This document shows positions 25,447-34,648 of a stretch of 64,000 bases of DNA, piece by piece. The stretch is from Planktothrix sp. FACHB-1365 (GTDB lineage: Bacteria > Cyanobacteriota > Cyanobacteriia > Cyanobacteriales > Microcoleaceae), in assembly GCF_014697575.1 (NCBI RefSeq), contig NZ_JACJSC010000002.1, positions 124,001 to 188,000 on the forward strand, read 5' to 3'. A model generated the notes under the pieces. The model ran no database searches. It was given only the letters and a program-made list of their open reading frames with translations, and had not been told where the DNA came from. Every line of letters begins with the position of its first letter. Positions within the stretch are counted from its first letter, which is position 1. The position numbers were made by a program, and so were the translations under genes.

Positions 25447-26276
25447 ATGCGTTGAGCTTCAGCATTGGCGGGGGGTAATTTCACTTTTTGGGCTAACCCT
25501 AGCGCTTGTAACAGCGAAATTGTCATCCAGGTTAAATCAATTTCCCACCATTGCAAACCGTGACGGGCCGAATATTGGAAAGCATGGTGATTATTATGCC
25601 AACCCTCACCATAAGTGACAACCGCAACCCACCAACAGTTACGGGAAGAATCTCCCGACTCATAGGTTTGATACCCAAATTTGTGAGTGGCACTATTGAC
25701 GAACCAGGTGCAGTGAAACATCACCACAACCCGAAAGAAAATGCCCCAAACGACAAAAGACCAACCTCCGATCAGATACAGTAATATGCCAAAGATGACC
25801 TGAATAACCAAAAAGTATTTTTGGAAAAACAGATAGACTGGATCGTCTGCAATGTCTTTGGTGTAACGGGGAATTTGTTCATCTGCTGGAGTATGGAACA
25901 ACATCCAGCCGAGGTGACTCCACCAAAACCCTTTGGTAGAATCATGGGGATCTTGCTCTTGATCAGAATATTGATGATGGAGACGGTGTAACCCGATCCA
26001 ATCAATGGGCCCCCCTTGGCAAGCTAGAGTTCCGCAAAAGATTAAAAAATATTCTAACCATTTGGGAGCTTCAAAACTGCGATGGCTGACTAGGCGGTGA
26101 AAGCCTAGTGTAATTCCTAAGCCTCCAGTTACCCAATGTAAAAATAGAGCTAGACCTACGGCAGCCCAGCTAAAGTTACTCGGCAAAAATGCCAACAGTG
26201 CGGCAGCATGGAGAAACACCATAAAAGCAATGGTGATCCAATCGGGCTTATATTGAGGTGAAGTTGCAATCGTCAT
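25443..26276 (-). CDS. desC: Acyl-lipid delta-9 fatty acid desaturase
   Basis: 277 residues. Three histidine boxes hold the di-iron centre: HRLVSHR, HRLHHQYSD and HNNHHAF. Hydrophobic segments around them (FMVFLHAAALLAFLPSNF, LEYFLIFCGTLACQ, YFLVIQVIFGILLYLIGGW) place it in the membrane. Spacing and WIGLHRLHHQYSDQEQDPHD match cyanobacterial DesC, which puts the first double bond into C18 or C16 chains of membrane lipids using ferredoxin. It is often cold-induced in relatives. DesC1 versus DesC2 is not decided. Confidence 0.92.
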   Translation of the reverse strand: MTIATSPQYKPDWITIAFMVFLHAAALLAFLPSNFSWAAVGLALFLHWVTGGLGITLGFHRLVSHRSFEAPKWLEYFLIFCGTLACQGGPIDWIGLHRLHHQYSDQEQDPHDSTKGFWWSHLGWMLFHTPADEQIPRYTKDIADDPVYLFFQKYFLVIQVIFGILLYLIGGWSFVVWGIFFRVVVMFHCTWFVNSATHKFGYQTYESGDSSRNCWWVAVVTYGEGWHNNHHAFQYSARHGLQWWEIDLTWMTISLLQALGLAQKVKLPPANAEAQRI

Positions 26277-26349
26277 GAAACGAAAATTCGAGCTTTTTTA
26301 AACGAAAGAGTCCTATTGGCATCTATAATATGCACCGCCCACAAACAAA

Positions 26350-27594
26350 GTGAGTTCGGTGATCATATCTAGCATGGAACAGCTAAAAGAAGCAGAACAG
26401 GAACTATTTCCGATTTTTTCTGGTATTGACACGCAGGTCAAGCATAATCTTCAACGAGTTTTAGATGCCTTTCGTCGTTACCGAGTGGGAACCCATCACT
26501 TTTCAGGCGTTACAGGTTATGGTCACGATGATTTAGGACGTCAAACCTTAGATCAAGTCTTTGCGGAGATTATGGGTGCAGAAGCGGCTGCGGTACGAGT
26601 GCAGTTTGTTTCTGGAACCCACGCCATTACTTGTGCCTTATTTGGCTGTTTACGTCCAGGGGACGAAATGCTGGCGGTGGCTGGCACTCCCTACGATACC
26701 CTGGAAGAGGTCATCGGTTTGCGCGGTCAAGGTCAAGGTTCATTATTAGAGTTTGGCATATCTTACCGTCAATTGGATCTAACTTTTGAGGGAAAAATAG
26801 ACTGGGAAGCCTTAAACACTGCAATAACCGCGAAAACTCGCCTCGTTTTAATTCAGCGTTCCTGTGGCTACTCCTGGCGTTCTAGTTTGTCTATTGATGA
26901 TATTGAGAAAATTGTTCAGAGTGTTAAACAACAAAATCCGAATACGATTTGTTTTGTTGATAATTGCTATGGAGAATTTATAGAAACTCGTGAACCCCCT
27001 GCGGTTGGGGTTGATTTAATTGCAGGTTCATTAATTAAAAATCCAGGGGGAACGATTGTTCAGGCGGGGGGTTATGTTGCTGGCAGAGAAGATTTAGTTG
27101 AAGCGGCAACTTGTCGATTAACTGCACCGGGTATTGGTAGCAGTGGGGGAGCTACTTTTGATCAAAATCGAATTCTATTTCAAGGGTTATTCTTAGCACC
27201 CCAAATGGTGGGAGAAGCGATAAAAGGAACCCATTTAACCTCCTATATTTTTCATCAATTAGGATATCGAGTTAATCCGTTACCCTTTGAACCGAGACGG
27301 GATGTGATTCAAGCCATTGAGTTAGGTTCTCCTGATAAATTAATTGCTTTTTGTCGCGCTATTCAACAGTATTCTCCCATTGGTTCCTATCTGGAACCTG
27401 TTCCCGCAGAAATGCCGGGATATGAAAGTCATTTAGTCATGGCGGGAGGCACATTTATTGATGGGAGTACCTCGGAATTTTCCGCCGATGGGCCGTTAAG
27501 AGAACCTTATATTGTGTTCTGTCAAGGAGGAACCCATTGGACACATATTGCTTTAGCGTTAGAAGCTGCAATTGAAGCGATCGCACAAGTTTAA
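26350..27594 (+). CDS. PLP-dependent methionine gamma-lyase / aluminium-resistance family protein
   Basis: 414 residues from GTG 26350; an in-frame ATG at 26374 (MEQLKEAEQELF) is an equally good start. Seen: HHFSGVTGYGHDDLGR, FVSGTHAITCALFGCLRPGDE, the PLP Asp region FVDNCYGEF, and SLIKNPGGTIVQAGGYVAG with the Schiff-base Lys. This is the YnbB-like family of Cys/Met-metabolism PLP enzymes annotated as involved in aluminium resistance. It probably lyses a sulfur amino acid. Tandem hairpin repeats follow its stop. Confidence 0.88.
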   Translation: MSSVIISSMEQLKEAEQELFPIFSGIDTQVKHNLQRVLDAFRRYRVGTHHFSGVTGYGHDDLGRQTLDQVFAEIMGAEAAAVRVQFVSGTHAITCALFGCLRPGDEMLAVAGTPYDTLEEVIGLRGQGQGSLLEFGISYRQLDLTFEGKIDWEALNTAITAKTRLVLIQRSCGYSWRSSLSIDDIEKIVQSVKQQNPNTICFVDNCYGEFIETREPPAVGVDLIAGSLIKNPGGTIVQAGGYVAGREDLVEAATCRLTAPGIGSSGGATFDQNRILFQGLFLAPQMVGEAIKGTHLTSYIFHQLGYRVNPLPFEPRRDVIQAIELGSPDKLIAFCRAIQQYSPIGSYLEPVPAEMPGYESHLVMAGGTFIDGSTSEFSADGPLREPYIVFCQGGTHWTHIALALEAAIEAIAQV

Positions 27595-27605
27595 ATCCAG
27601 AAATG

Positions 27606-27857
27606 GGGACTCAGAAACCGGGTTTTTCCCTTAATCTTTCGGTTACTTAACAAGCTATCTACAAAAACCCGGTTTCTCGTGCTAAGTAAGGGACTCAGAA
27701 ACCGGGTTTTTCCCTTAATCTTTCGGTTACTTAACAAGCTATCTACAAAAACCCGGTTTCTCGTGCTAGCTAAGGGACTCAGAAACCGGGTTTTTCCCTT
27801 AATCTTTCGGTTACTAATAAAGCTATCTACAAAAACCCGGTTTCTTGTGCTAGGTAA
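27606..27857. repeat. Three tandem 84-bp units, each a hairpin with AACCGGGTT arms
   Basis: Units start at 27606, 27690 and 27774 with GGGACTCAG and are nearly identical. A partial fourth start (GGGACT) is at 27858. Each unit carries AGAAACCGGGTTTTT and, 35 bp on, AAAAACCCGGTTTCT, so each RNA copy folds into a long stem. The same AAACCCGGTTT core recurs at 29381, 47809 and 58894 and elsewhere in the window. Confidence 0.92.
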
Positions 27858-27909
27858 GGGACTGTGATCAGATCGCTACATAAACTTAAATTATTAGTAA
27901 TTCCGATAA

Positions 27910-27990
27910 CATTACCAAAAACCAACACTTGAAGAAACAGAAAATTTAGCCGAACAATTACGAGCATTAGGAATTACACCCGAAGACTAA
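27910..27990 (+). pseudogene. 3' remnant of a Uma2-type gene
   Basis: An open stretch reads PTLEETENLAEQLRALGITP then ED and stops at 27990. This resembles the charged C-terminal helix and end of Uma2/DUF820 proteins. No start or upstream domain is present, and the 84-bp repeats abut it. The match is by memory of the family tail only. Confidence 0.35.
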
Positions 27991-28827
27991 TTATGTTTCG
28001 TTTTCTGGTATAGCACTACCGATTAAGGTGTTAGACAATATTAAACCTTCTAACCTATTCGGTTGTAACTGTTCTAACAGTTTTTTTAGAGAAGATAAGT
28101 CAACATCCGCACTGGATTTACCATCATATTCAAAGGGGTTATCGAGGTCATAAATTAAAACCAGAATATAGGATAAAGACAAACAAATTAGTCCAGAAAT
28201 GATTAAATTAGTCATAAATTCATCGGTTCCAATAATTAATAAAGTGATGAAAAATGACACTAAAAGAATTTGAATTAAGGGATAGGCTGGAGTTAGAAAG
28301 TTTGTATCTCGAATTCGTTCTATTCGGGCAATCAAAACTCGAATTTTAGCTTGTTCCCCTTGAATTCTAGCGACAATGGGAGCATCAGAATTGATAGCAA
28401 AAGTAACAAATAATTGATTCAAATCGGTTAGATTTTTTTCAATCTGTTCAATAGGTTCTGCTTTTTCTAGCCAAAGTAAAATCGATTTAACGATATTAGA
28501 TAACCCTTGAGTTAGAGGTTGAGGATCATATTCTGGTTTTCTAGCTGCTAAATAAAGGTTACTATCTTGGATGCTTTCAATAGCATTAACAATCTGGATA
28601 GGAATATCTTCACAAATGCGATAATCGGTTAAGGTTCCCGTTAACATAAAAGCAACAATAAATGTTACCGCCGCTAACAAGGAACCCATCTGACTATCAA
28701 AGGTTCCTAGTTGCCATCCTAATTGATGAGTTATCCATTTGATTAGGCAAAATAAGGCAACAAAGGGGAGAACTTTGAAGAAGATCCTCCATCTCAAAAG
28801 GAGAAAATTTAGAGATTGATTCACCAT
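27991..28827 (-). CDS. Membrane protein, bestrophin/DUF4239-like topology
   Basis: 278 residues. Two N-terminal helices (FFKVLPFVALFCLIKWI, LLAAVTFIVAFMLTGTLTDY) are followed by a charged cytosolic helical domain of about 100 residues, then two more helices (LIQILLVSFFITLLIIG, LIISGLICLSLSYILVLIY). The layout is like bestrophin-type or DUF4239 channels, but no signature motif is certain. The next gene on the same strand (SH3 domain) is 13 bp upstream of its start, so the two form an operon. Function unknown. Confidence 0.65.
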   Translation of the reverse strand: MVNQSLNFLLLRWRIFFKVLPFVALFCLIKWITHQLGWQLGTFDSQMGSLLAAVTFIVAFMLTGTLTDYRICEDIPIQIVNAIESIQDSNLYLAARKPEYDPQPLTQGLSNIVKSILLWLEKAEPIEQIEKNLTDLNQLFVTFAINSDAPIVARIQGEQAKIRVLIARIERIRDTNFLTPAYPLIQILLVSFFITLLIIGTDEFMTNLIISGLICLSLSYILVLIYDLDNPFEYDGKSSADVDLSSLKKLLEQLQPNRLEGLILSNTLIGSAIPENET

Positions 28828-28840
28828 ATTTGATTAAATA

Positions 28841-29329
28841 TTAGTTTTCTGATTCAATTTTTTCTGTGTTTCCTCCTTTAACCCATCCCGTGCGATCGCT
28901 ATCCTGAGAAACCCGAACTTTTTGCCATCCTTTATCCTCACTTTCTCCTAACACCACCACTTTTTCGTTATAAGCAATTCCCCCAATGCGGTTCGCGTCT
29001 GTACTCGGACTATCGCGTAAAATTAAACCAATGGGCTGTGTCACAATTGCTCGATAAGCACCAGGTTCCAGCTTTTCTTCTGCTGGGGTTGGGGTTGGGG
29101 TTGGAGTTGGAGTGGCTTGAGGTTTAGGAGTTGGGGCTTTTGCAGTTGTTTTTGCGGTAGGGTTATCATTGGGAAAGGTGGGACGTTCTGGCAATTCGGC
29201 TAAACGCGCTGCAAAATATAAAGCTGTTGCTACCGTTGCACCCGCTAAAATTAAAATAGCCAGAAAAAAGCCAACGATAAATTTAAAAACACCATAAAGA
29301 TTCATAGTTTTCGGAGCAGGTCTATACAT
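28841..29329 (-). CDS. Membrane-anchored bacterial SH3 domain protein
   Basis: 162 residues. One N-terminal transmembrane helix (FIVGFFLAILILAGATVATA) and a Pro/Thr linker with TPTPTPTP repeats precede a C-terminal SH3b domain: GLILRDSPSTDANRIGGI, KVVVLGESEDKGWQKVRV and RTGWVKG. The domain faces the periplasm and probably binds peptidoglycan or peptides. It is the first gene of a two-gene unit with the bestrophin-like membrane protein. Confidence 0.8.
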   Translation of the reverse strand: MYRPAPKTMNLYGVFKFIVGFFLAILILAGATVATALYFAARLAELPERPTFPNDNPTAKTTAKAPTPKPQATPTPTPTPTPAEEKLEPGAYRAIVTQPIGLILRDSPSTDANRIGGIAYNEKVVVLGESEDKGWQKVRVSQDSDRTGWVKGGNTEKIESEN

Positions 29330-29380
29330 GAATTTTTAACAGGATTAAAAACAACCATGATAACATCAATTGGACAAGGG

Positions 29381-29427
29381 GAGAAACCGGGTTTCTCTGG
29401 AAAAAATAGGTTAGAAACCCGGTTTCT
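29381..29427. repeat. Paired AAACCCGGTTT palindromes
   Basis: GAGAAACCGGGTTTCTC (29381-29397, odd palindrome) and AGAAACCCGGTTTCT (29413-29427) form both local and joint hairpins between the ycf46 and SH3 genes. Same dispersed family as 27606-27857. Confidence 0.8.
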
Positions 29428-29435
29428 TAATCTCA

Positions 29436-30947
29436 TCAACTGGACAAACGACGATTTAAACTACTCTGTCGAGAGGCTAAACGCGCTTTTCCCGCCGCCG
29501 CCCAATCTTGCAAAAATTGAATTTGTTCTTTCGCAGTTCGTGCTAAGGGAACAATTTGACTCGCGGCTTCTAAAATATCATCCGTTGTGAAATCACGGTT
29601 TTGACTAAAGCCAATGTGCATGGCTTCAATTAAAGTTTGTTCAATTTCTGCCCCCGAAAAATCAGGGGTTTCATAAGCTAACCGTTCAATATCATAATTT
29701 TTAATACTCTGAGGTCGGAGTTTAGATAAATGCACTTCAAAAATTGCTTTTCGTTCCTCTTGATAAGGTAATCCCACAAAGAAAATTTCATCAAATCGCC
29801 CTTTTCTTAACAGTTCCGCAGGTAAAGATTGAATATTATTAGCCGTTGCGACAACAAAAACGGGTGAGGTTTTTTCTGCTAACCAAGTAATAAATGTACC
29901 AAATACTCGATTTGTTGTTCCTGAATCTCCCTTTCCATCTACTCCTGAAAAAGCTTTATCAATTTCATCAATCCACAGCACACAAGGTGCCAATGCTTCT
30001 GCTAATTGAATCATTTGTCGGGTACGAGATTCTGATTCTCCCACTAACCCCGCAAATAAACGCCCTACATCTAATCTTAATAAAGGTAAATGCCAATGAT
30101 GGGCGATTGCTTTTGCCGTTAAAGACTTTCCAGTTCCTTGAATTCCAACTAATAATAATCCTCTGGGATAAGGTAAACCATATTGTCTAGCGCGTTCAGA
30201 AAATGCTCCTCCTCGCCTTAATAACCAATCTTTTAAATTATCTAAACCCCCAATATCGGAAATATTTTCTTGGGCTGCATAGAAATCTAAAATTTGAGTT
30301 TGGCGAATGGTTTGGCGTTTTTCTTCTAAGATTAATTCCAGATCATCGGCTTGTAATTCTCCATGAGTAGCGATCGCTTTGGCTAAAATTCGCCGAATTC
30401 TTTCTAAAGACAATCCTTGAAAAGAACGTACCATTTCATCAAGTAACCGAGGCTCTATCGGATGTCCTGTTGCCATTAATAATCGTTCAACTTCTGTTTT
30501 GATCTCAGCTTGAGTTGGTAAGGGAAATTCTAAAACCGTTAAAACTTCACTGAGATCAGAGGGAATTGAAACTTGAGGAGAAATAATGATTAAATTTTTC
30601 GGTTGAGATTTAAAATTTCGCGCTAAATTTCTTAATTTCCGAGAAACCGAAATATCCTCTAAAAATCGATGAAAGTCTCTTAAAACAAAAATTGCTGGCA
30701 TCGCTTCCGGCAATTTTTCTATAAATTCTAACGCTTGTAAAGGATTACGCTTTCCTGCCCCTAAATCATTAGGATTTCCCTCTTGATATCCATCAACAAA
30801 ATCCCAAACATAAACCGCACGATTTCCTTGTTCTTTGGCGGCTTGTTTAATGGCCGTTTCGACTCGTTCTTCTTCTAAAGTCGGGATATAAATAATCGCG
30901 TAGCGCGATCGCAATAGTAGCTTCAATTCTTCATTGAATTTGCTCAT
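29436..30947 (-). CDS. ycf46: AAA ATPase, Ycf46 family
   Basis: 503 residues. The N-terminal 220 residues are an inactive-looking AAA-like region ([31 protein letters not shown]). The second half is a full AAA module with P-loop [13 protein letters not shown], Walker [13 protein letters not shown], the sensor Asn in VVATANNI, and an arginine finger region in [16 protein letters not shown]. This is the Ycf46/slr0374-like family, kept in red algal plastids and linked in Synechocystis to low-CO2 acclimation (remembered knowledge). It is probably a protein-remodelling ATPase in the cytosol. Confidence 0.88.
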   Translation of the reverse strand: MSKFNEELKLLLRSRYAIIYIPTLEEERVETAIKQAAKEQGNRAVYVWDFVDGYQEGNPNDLGAGKRNPLQALEFIEKLPEAMPAIFVLRDFHRFLEDISVSRKLRNLARNFKSQPKNLIIISPQVSIPSDLSEVLTVLEFPLPTQAEIKTEVERLLMATGHPIEPRLLDEMVRSFQGLSLERIRRILAKAIATHGELQADDLELILEEKRQTIRQTQILDFYAAQENISDIGGLDNLKDWLLRRGGAFSERARQYGLPYPRGLLLVGIQGTGKSLTAKAIAHHWHLPLLRLDVGRLFAGLVGESESRTRQMIQLAEALAPCVLWIDEIDKAFSGVDGKGDSGTTNRVFGTFITWLAEKTSPVFVVATANNIQSLPAELLRKGRFDEIFFVGLPYQEERKAIFEVHLSKLRPQSIKNYDIERLAYETPDFSGAEIEQTLIEAMHIGFSQNRDFTTDDILEAASQIVPLARTAKEQIQFLQDWAAAGKARLASRQSSLNRRLSS

Positions 30948-30971
30948 AGAAAGAACAGGAGTGTAGAATCC

Positions 30972-31107
30972 GTGGAACAGGCATCTTGCCTGTTAACAGG
31001 CTGCTATTAACAGGTTTTAACAGATTAACAGATTAATAGGTTAATAGGTTAATAGGTTTTAAGATTAACAGGTTTTAATAGATTAACAGGCAAGATGCCT
31101 GTTCCAC
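30972..31107. repeat. 136-bp inverted repeat with 25-bp arms and an internal AACAGRTTTTAA tract
   Basis: The arms 30972-30996 and 31083-31107 are exact reverse complements (left begins GTGGAACAGGCATCTTG). Each arm is itself nearly palindromic (AACAGGCA...TGCCTGTT). The 86 bp between are iterations of ATTAACAG and TTAATAGG. It resembles a miniature inverted-repeat element or a large dispersed repeat. No open frame is inside. Confidence 0.85.
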
Positions 31108-31118
31108 TGACAGAGCCA

Positions 31119-31622
31119 TCAATTGGGTAGATTTTGCTTCAAAGCTTGTAACGCAGCCCAACGCCCGTCAACAAGGCTCTGGGGTTCAATTGCAGCCGGT
31201 TTTGGAGGTTCACAGGGGCCATCACAAAGTTGTCTTAGAGGTAGAGCCAAGCATAATTGCTGATACAGCCAATCCCCAGCTAAAAAATCACCTTGGGGGT
31301 GTAAACTTTCCACAGGTTCATCCAGCAAAATTTCCACTTCACCCGATGAAGTATCCAATTGATCAGCCGAAACATCCAACCAAATCAATTCAGACGTATC
31401 GACTTTTAACCGATGATTATATTGTTTTAAACATCGGTCACAGGTGAGAGTAACAATGGTTTCAGCTTGTACCACAACTTCAAGATAAGTGGTTTTGTGG
31501 CTGACGCGCATCCGACCCCGAACCGGAGTTAAGGTTTCTAGGTCTGGAAAAAACTCTTGAAACTCAAATTCTAAAGATCGGTTTTGTGTTCTCAGTAAAT
31601 GAGGGATATAGATAGAGTCCAT
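31119..31622 (-). CDS. YceD/DUF177 family protein
   Basis: 167 residues from ATG 31622 (MDSIYIPHLL; an upstream in-frame start would add eight residues). The zinc-type CDRCLKQY motif and LIWLDVSAD, then CDGPCEPP near the end, fit the YceD/DUF177 family, a protein needed for 23S rRNA accumulation in plants and E. coli. In many bacteria it precedes rpmF; not here. It is last in the rpmH-rnpA-PH-yidC-khpB run, so it is plausibly part of the same ribosome-biogenesis unit. Confidence 0.85.
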   Translation of the reverse strand: MDSIYIPHLLRTQNRSLEFEFQEFFPDLETLTPVRGRMRVSHKTTYLEVVVQAETIVTLTCDRCLKQYNHRLKVDTSELIWLDVSADQLDTSSGEVEILLDEPVESLHPQGDFLAGDWLYQQLCLALPLRQLCDGPCEPPKPAAIEPQSLVDGRWAALQALKQNLPN

Positions 31623-31674
31623 AATTACTTTCAAACCCTCCAACAATAAACAAGGCTAAACAAGAAGTCCTTGT

Positions 31675-32151
31675 CTAGCCTTTGATTTTAATCACCAAAC
31701 GACGGTCGGGATCTTGTCCCCGACTATAGGTTTCTAAATCATCGCTTTCTTCAAGAAAGTGATGAATCAGACGTCGTTCAACCGAGGAAAGGGACTTAAT
31801 TTCCACTTCCCCACCCGTTTGACGGACACGATTCGCGGCATGATCAGCTAAAGCCCGTAGTTCTAAATGACGTCGAATTCGATATCCGTTCAGTTCTACG
31901 GTGTAAGAGGTGCGTTCTTCGTCCTCTTTGCCTAGGTTGTGAATGGCGTTAAGTAAATATTGAATCGCATCTAAAACTTCCCCATCCTGGCCTACCAAAA
32001 TAGCCACTTGTTCAGGGGTAAGATTGACTTCATCTATCGTTAACCAACAGGAGTCTGCCTCTAAACTCGGTTTGACGGTGGAAGGAACGCCCCCTAATTT
32101 GAGCAATTCCTCCAACCACTCTTGACCCTGTTGTATATCGCTGTTGTTCAT
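31675..32151 (-). CDS. khpB: KH-R3H RNA-binding protein (Jag/KhpB-like)
   Basis: 158 residues. A KH domain (LVGQDGEVLDAIQYLLNAI with the GxxG-type loop GQDG) is followed by an R3H domain (SLSSVERRLIHHFLEE, with the R-x3-H signature R...H). The Jag N-terminal domain is missing. It binds RNA and in other bacteria works with KhpA. Its start lies 2 bp after the yidC stop, the classical yidC-jag coupling. Confidence 0.88.
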   Translation of the reverse strand: MNNSDIQQGQEWLEELLKLGGVPSTVKPSLEADSCWLTIDEVNLTPEQVAILVGQDGEVLDAIQYLLNAIHNLGKEDEERTSYTVELNGYRIRRHLELRALADHAANRVRQTGGEVEIKSLSSVERRLIHHFLEESDDLETYSRGQDPDRRLVIKIKG

Positions 32152-32153
32152 TG

Positions 32154-33317
32154 CTAGGATTGCGCCTTTTTCTTAGAACGTTTCGGCTCAAAGGGTAATG
32201 CTTCTCGTTCCCCTTCTGCTGTGGCTAATTTAGCAGTCGTTTTATTGGATTCTTCCACAATTTTTTGCAGGTTTTCAGGCAGGGGTTCCCGTGACAAAAT
32301 AAAGGCTTGAATGGTTTGGAAGATATTAGCAACCAGCATATACAGCAACACACCTGCGGGGAGGGGGAAGAAGAAGAACATCCCACTAAAAATTACCGGA
32401 GTAATTTTATTCACTGTATCTTGCTGAGGATTCCCACTGGAACCTTGTCCTTGTCCAGAGAGGACTTGGTTAAGGTATAAAGATATCCCAAAGGCTAGAA
32501 TCATGCCCACAATATCCCAGTGAATTGTACCATCGGGATCAACGGCTCCCACGCGACCCAAGGCATCAATAAACAAGAATCCTTTATCCGATGCTAACCC
32601 TCTCAAGCCCACTTGAATACTGGCTTCTCCAGGAGCCAAGGCAATGATTTGGCCGTTGTCATTGACTTGAATTTTGTCTTCTCCTTTGAGAACTTTCCAG
32701 GTGGGGGTTAAATGCACATCTGGATATTGTGCCAATTCCGTTTGTAAAGGTTTACCCTCAACGGTTTGGAGTTCAATGGGGATTTGATCTCCAACGCCTA
32801 AACGGTTTCCACTGGGAATCATTGCCACAACGGAGGCATGAATTCCATCGGCAAAATAATAGTTTTGCGGTTTAGTGGCGTAGGCTTGGGGTTGAATTTG
32901 TTGAATTTGTTCACGGGGAAAAATTTGAACATCAACCGTATAGTTAACGTCTGAAAAGGGTGAACCCCGTAATGTGGCAAACAACGCGAAGAGAATGGGC
33001 ATTTGAATCAGAAGCGGGAAACATCCGGCTAAGGGATTTCCCAATTCTTTGTAGACTCTACTCATTTCTTCCCGTTGTTTTTCCGGGTCATCTTTATATT
33101 GTTGTTGAATTTTGTCAACCCGTTCTTTCATTAACGGTTGGGTTACTTTCATTCGCCGCATATTGCGAATTGAACCCGCATTCAAGGGATAAAGCGCGAA
33201 GCGCACCACTAAGGTTAACGCCACAATCGCTAAACCATAACTCGGCACGATCCCGTAGAAAAAATCTAGGATCGGCAACATCACATTGTTGGAAAGAAAC
33301 CCGATACCAAAGTCCAT
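32154..33317 (-). CDS. yidC: Membrane insertase YidC/Oxa1
   Basis: 387 residues. The first helices and cytosolic hairpin ([19 protein letters not shown] with the functionally important Arg, then [15 protein letters not shown]) and the later helices ([54 protein letters not shown]) make a complete YidC core. It inserts membrane proteins into thylakoid and plasma membranes. Between TM2 and TM3 there is an insert at about residues 120-265. Within it, a stretch near 165-240 ([28 protein letters not shown]) resembles a bacterial Ig-like Big2 domain on the lumen/periplasm side. Confidence 0.93.
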   Translation of the reverse strand: MDFGIGFLSNNVMLPILDFFYGIVPSYGLAIVALTLVVRFALYPLNAGSIRNMRRMKVTQPLMKERVDKIQQQYKDDPEKQREEMSRVYKELGNPLAGCFPLLIQMPILFALFATLRGSPFSDVNYTVDVQIFPREQIQQIQPQAYATKPQNYYFADGIHASVVAMIPSGNRLGVGDQIPIELQTVEGKPLQTELAQYPDVHLTPTWKVLKGEDKIQVNDNGQIIALAPGEASIQVGLRGLASDKGFLFIDALGRVGAVDPDGTIHWDIVGMILAFGISLYLNQVLSGQGQGSSGNPQQDTVNKITPVIFSGMFFFFPLPAGVLLYMLVANIFQTIQAFILSREPLPENLQKIVEESNKTTAKLATAEGEREALPFEPKRSKKKAQS

Positions 33318-33482
33318 TCTTTTGAGTTTATTGAACTGCTTGGATTGAATATAGATTAATTTTAAGAACCATTCGCCAACACTTGACCGATAGCCCGGTG
33401 ACTACCCAGTTGATTAGTCAGGGTTGAGGCTCAACAGGAAGGAACTCAATCCTGTTAAGGGCGATGTTGTCCAATATCAAGA

Positions 33483-33875
33483 TCATCGGCTCATCGCAGC
33501 ACTAGCTTTTTGAGCTTGGGGCGAGAGTTTTTCTAGGATAAAGTCATAGACTTCTCGAAAACGAGGAACAGCCCGGAGTTCCAGACGAGAACCATTTTTT
33601 AGGGTCAATACCATATCCCCCCAAGCCCCAAATCCTCTAGGAACTTTCGCGATTTTGGCGATTTCTGAATAGACGATATCAGTACGGTCTTGACCCATCC
33701 ATCCACCCATGACCGATATCCGGCGATTAGTGATGCGATAGCGCAGCCATAACGCCCGGACAATTGCCCCAATGGTAAGAGGGATGCCAATAATCGTCAG
33801 CCCTATTAATAGATTGATAATGAGGTCGCCGATAGCGGGGCCTCCTTCATAAAAACTTTCCTCCCGTATACCCAT
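33483..33875 (-). CDS. PH domain membrane-associated protein
   Basis: 130 residues. One or two hydrophobic segments (IGDLIINLLIGLTIIGIPLT) precede a bacterial PH-like (bPH2) domain: YRITNRRISVMGGWMG, DIVYSEIAKI and LTLKNGSRLELRAVPRF. It overlaps the end of rnpA by 29 bp and precedes yidC, a conserved cyanobacterial arrangement. Its role in protein or lipid binding near YidC is inferred. Confidence 0.82.
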   Translation of the reverse strand: MGIREESFYEGGPAIGDLIINLLIGLTIIGIPLTIGAIVRALWLRYRITNRRISVMGGWMGQDRTDIVYSEIAKIAKVPRGFGAWGDMVLTLKNGSRLELRAVPRFREVYDFILEKLSPQAQKASAAMSR

Positions 33876-34251
33876 TTAAAACCTCTGCTTCTACCAACAA
33901 CTGTTTTAATTCTTGCAGAATTTCTGCATAATTGCACTGATCGGCTGTTGGTTTGACGACAATCACCACATCCCAACCGGGGGATACCTGGGGTAAAAAC
34001 TGATGCCAAGCTGCCCGAATTTGGCGTTTGATCCGATTTCGGACAACAGCCCGTTTACTGACTTTTTGGCTAATGGAAATTCCCATCCGAGTCGGGTGAA
34101 CAGAGGCGGAGTTTGTTAAATTCTTTTCTGTTCTATAAGGTTGACCTCGTAACGCCCTCAAGGTCAAATGAGGGGTTTTTCGATGCAGTCCTTTGCTGTA
34201 GACGGCTTTGAAGTCTTTGGGATGTCGGAGTCGATTGATTTTGGGTAACAT
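33847..34251 (-). CDS. rnpA: Ribonuclease P protein component
   Basis: 134 residues. The RNR signature is present (KRAVVRNRIKRQIRAAW), preceded by RHPKDFKAVYSKGLHRK. It assists the RNase P RNA in cleaving tRNA 5' leaders. It follows rpmH by 110 bp in the standard order rpmH-rnpA. It overlaps the PH-domain gene by 29 bp, implying translational coupling. Confidence 0.93.
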   Translation of the reverse strand: MLPKINRLRHPKDFKAVYSKGLHRKTPHLTLRALRGQPYRTEKNLTNSASVHPTRMGISISQKVSKRAVVRNRIKRQIRAAWHQFLPQVSPGWDVVIVVKPTADQCNYAEILQELKQLLVEAEVLNGYTGGKFL

Positions 34252-34361
34252 GAATCAGGTACTGCCACCCACAAATTCACCCATTTCCCTCAGCTTGACC
34301 ATCGGGATCGCCATGAGTTCGTGGGAATAGCAATAGGGTGTCTTTAATTCAGAGCCAGGAA

Positions 34362-34499
34362 TTAAAACGTTAAACGTGCCCGCCCTTTTTTGCGACGAGC
34401 TTTGATCACGGCTTGGCCGTTTTTTGTCCGCATCCTTACCCTGAAGCCAGAAACTCTTTTCTTTTTGCGGTTTGTTCCTTGCAGGGTTTGTTGAGCCAT
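34362..34499 (-). CDS. rpmH: 50S ribosomal protein L34
   Basis: 45 residues, nearly all basic: [20 protein letters not shown], then [20 protein letters not shown] and the end RLTF. This is the complete L34 pattern (TxRKxxxxxGFRxRMxTxxGxxxxxxRRxxGRxxL). It is the first gene of the rnpA/yidC cluster. GGAGGTAAGC just before the ATG (34500-34509 on the minus strand) is a strong ribosome binding site. Confidence 0.96.
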   Translation of the reverse strand: MAQQTLQGTNRKKKRVSGFRVRMRTKNGQAVIKARRKKGRARLTF

Positions 34500-34648
34500 T
34501 GCTTACCTCCGGTGCCTTTTCGTTAATTTTTAATCAAAAGTCACAATTTTTCAGTATATCACAATTGTTGGACTTTCTCTCCCGGCTTCACAGTAATCTG
34601 TTAATCGAGACTGATCCCTCTTAACAATGGGCACTCTGGCAACGAAGA

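Noticed and set aside
27606-27857. CRISPR array candidate
   Set aside because: The 84-bp units are tandem copies including their inner sequence, so there are no unique spacers, and no cas genes are nearby.
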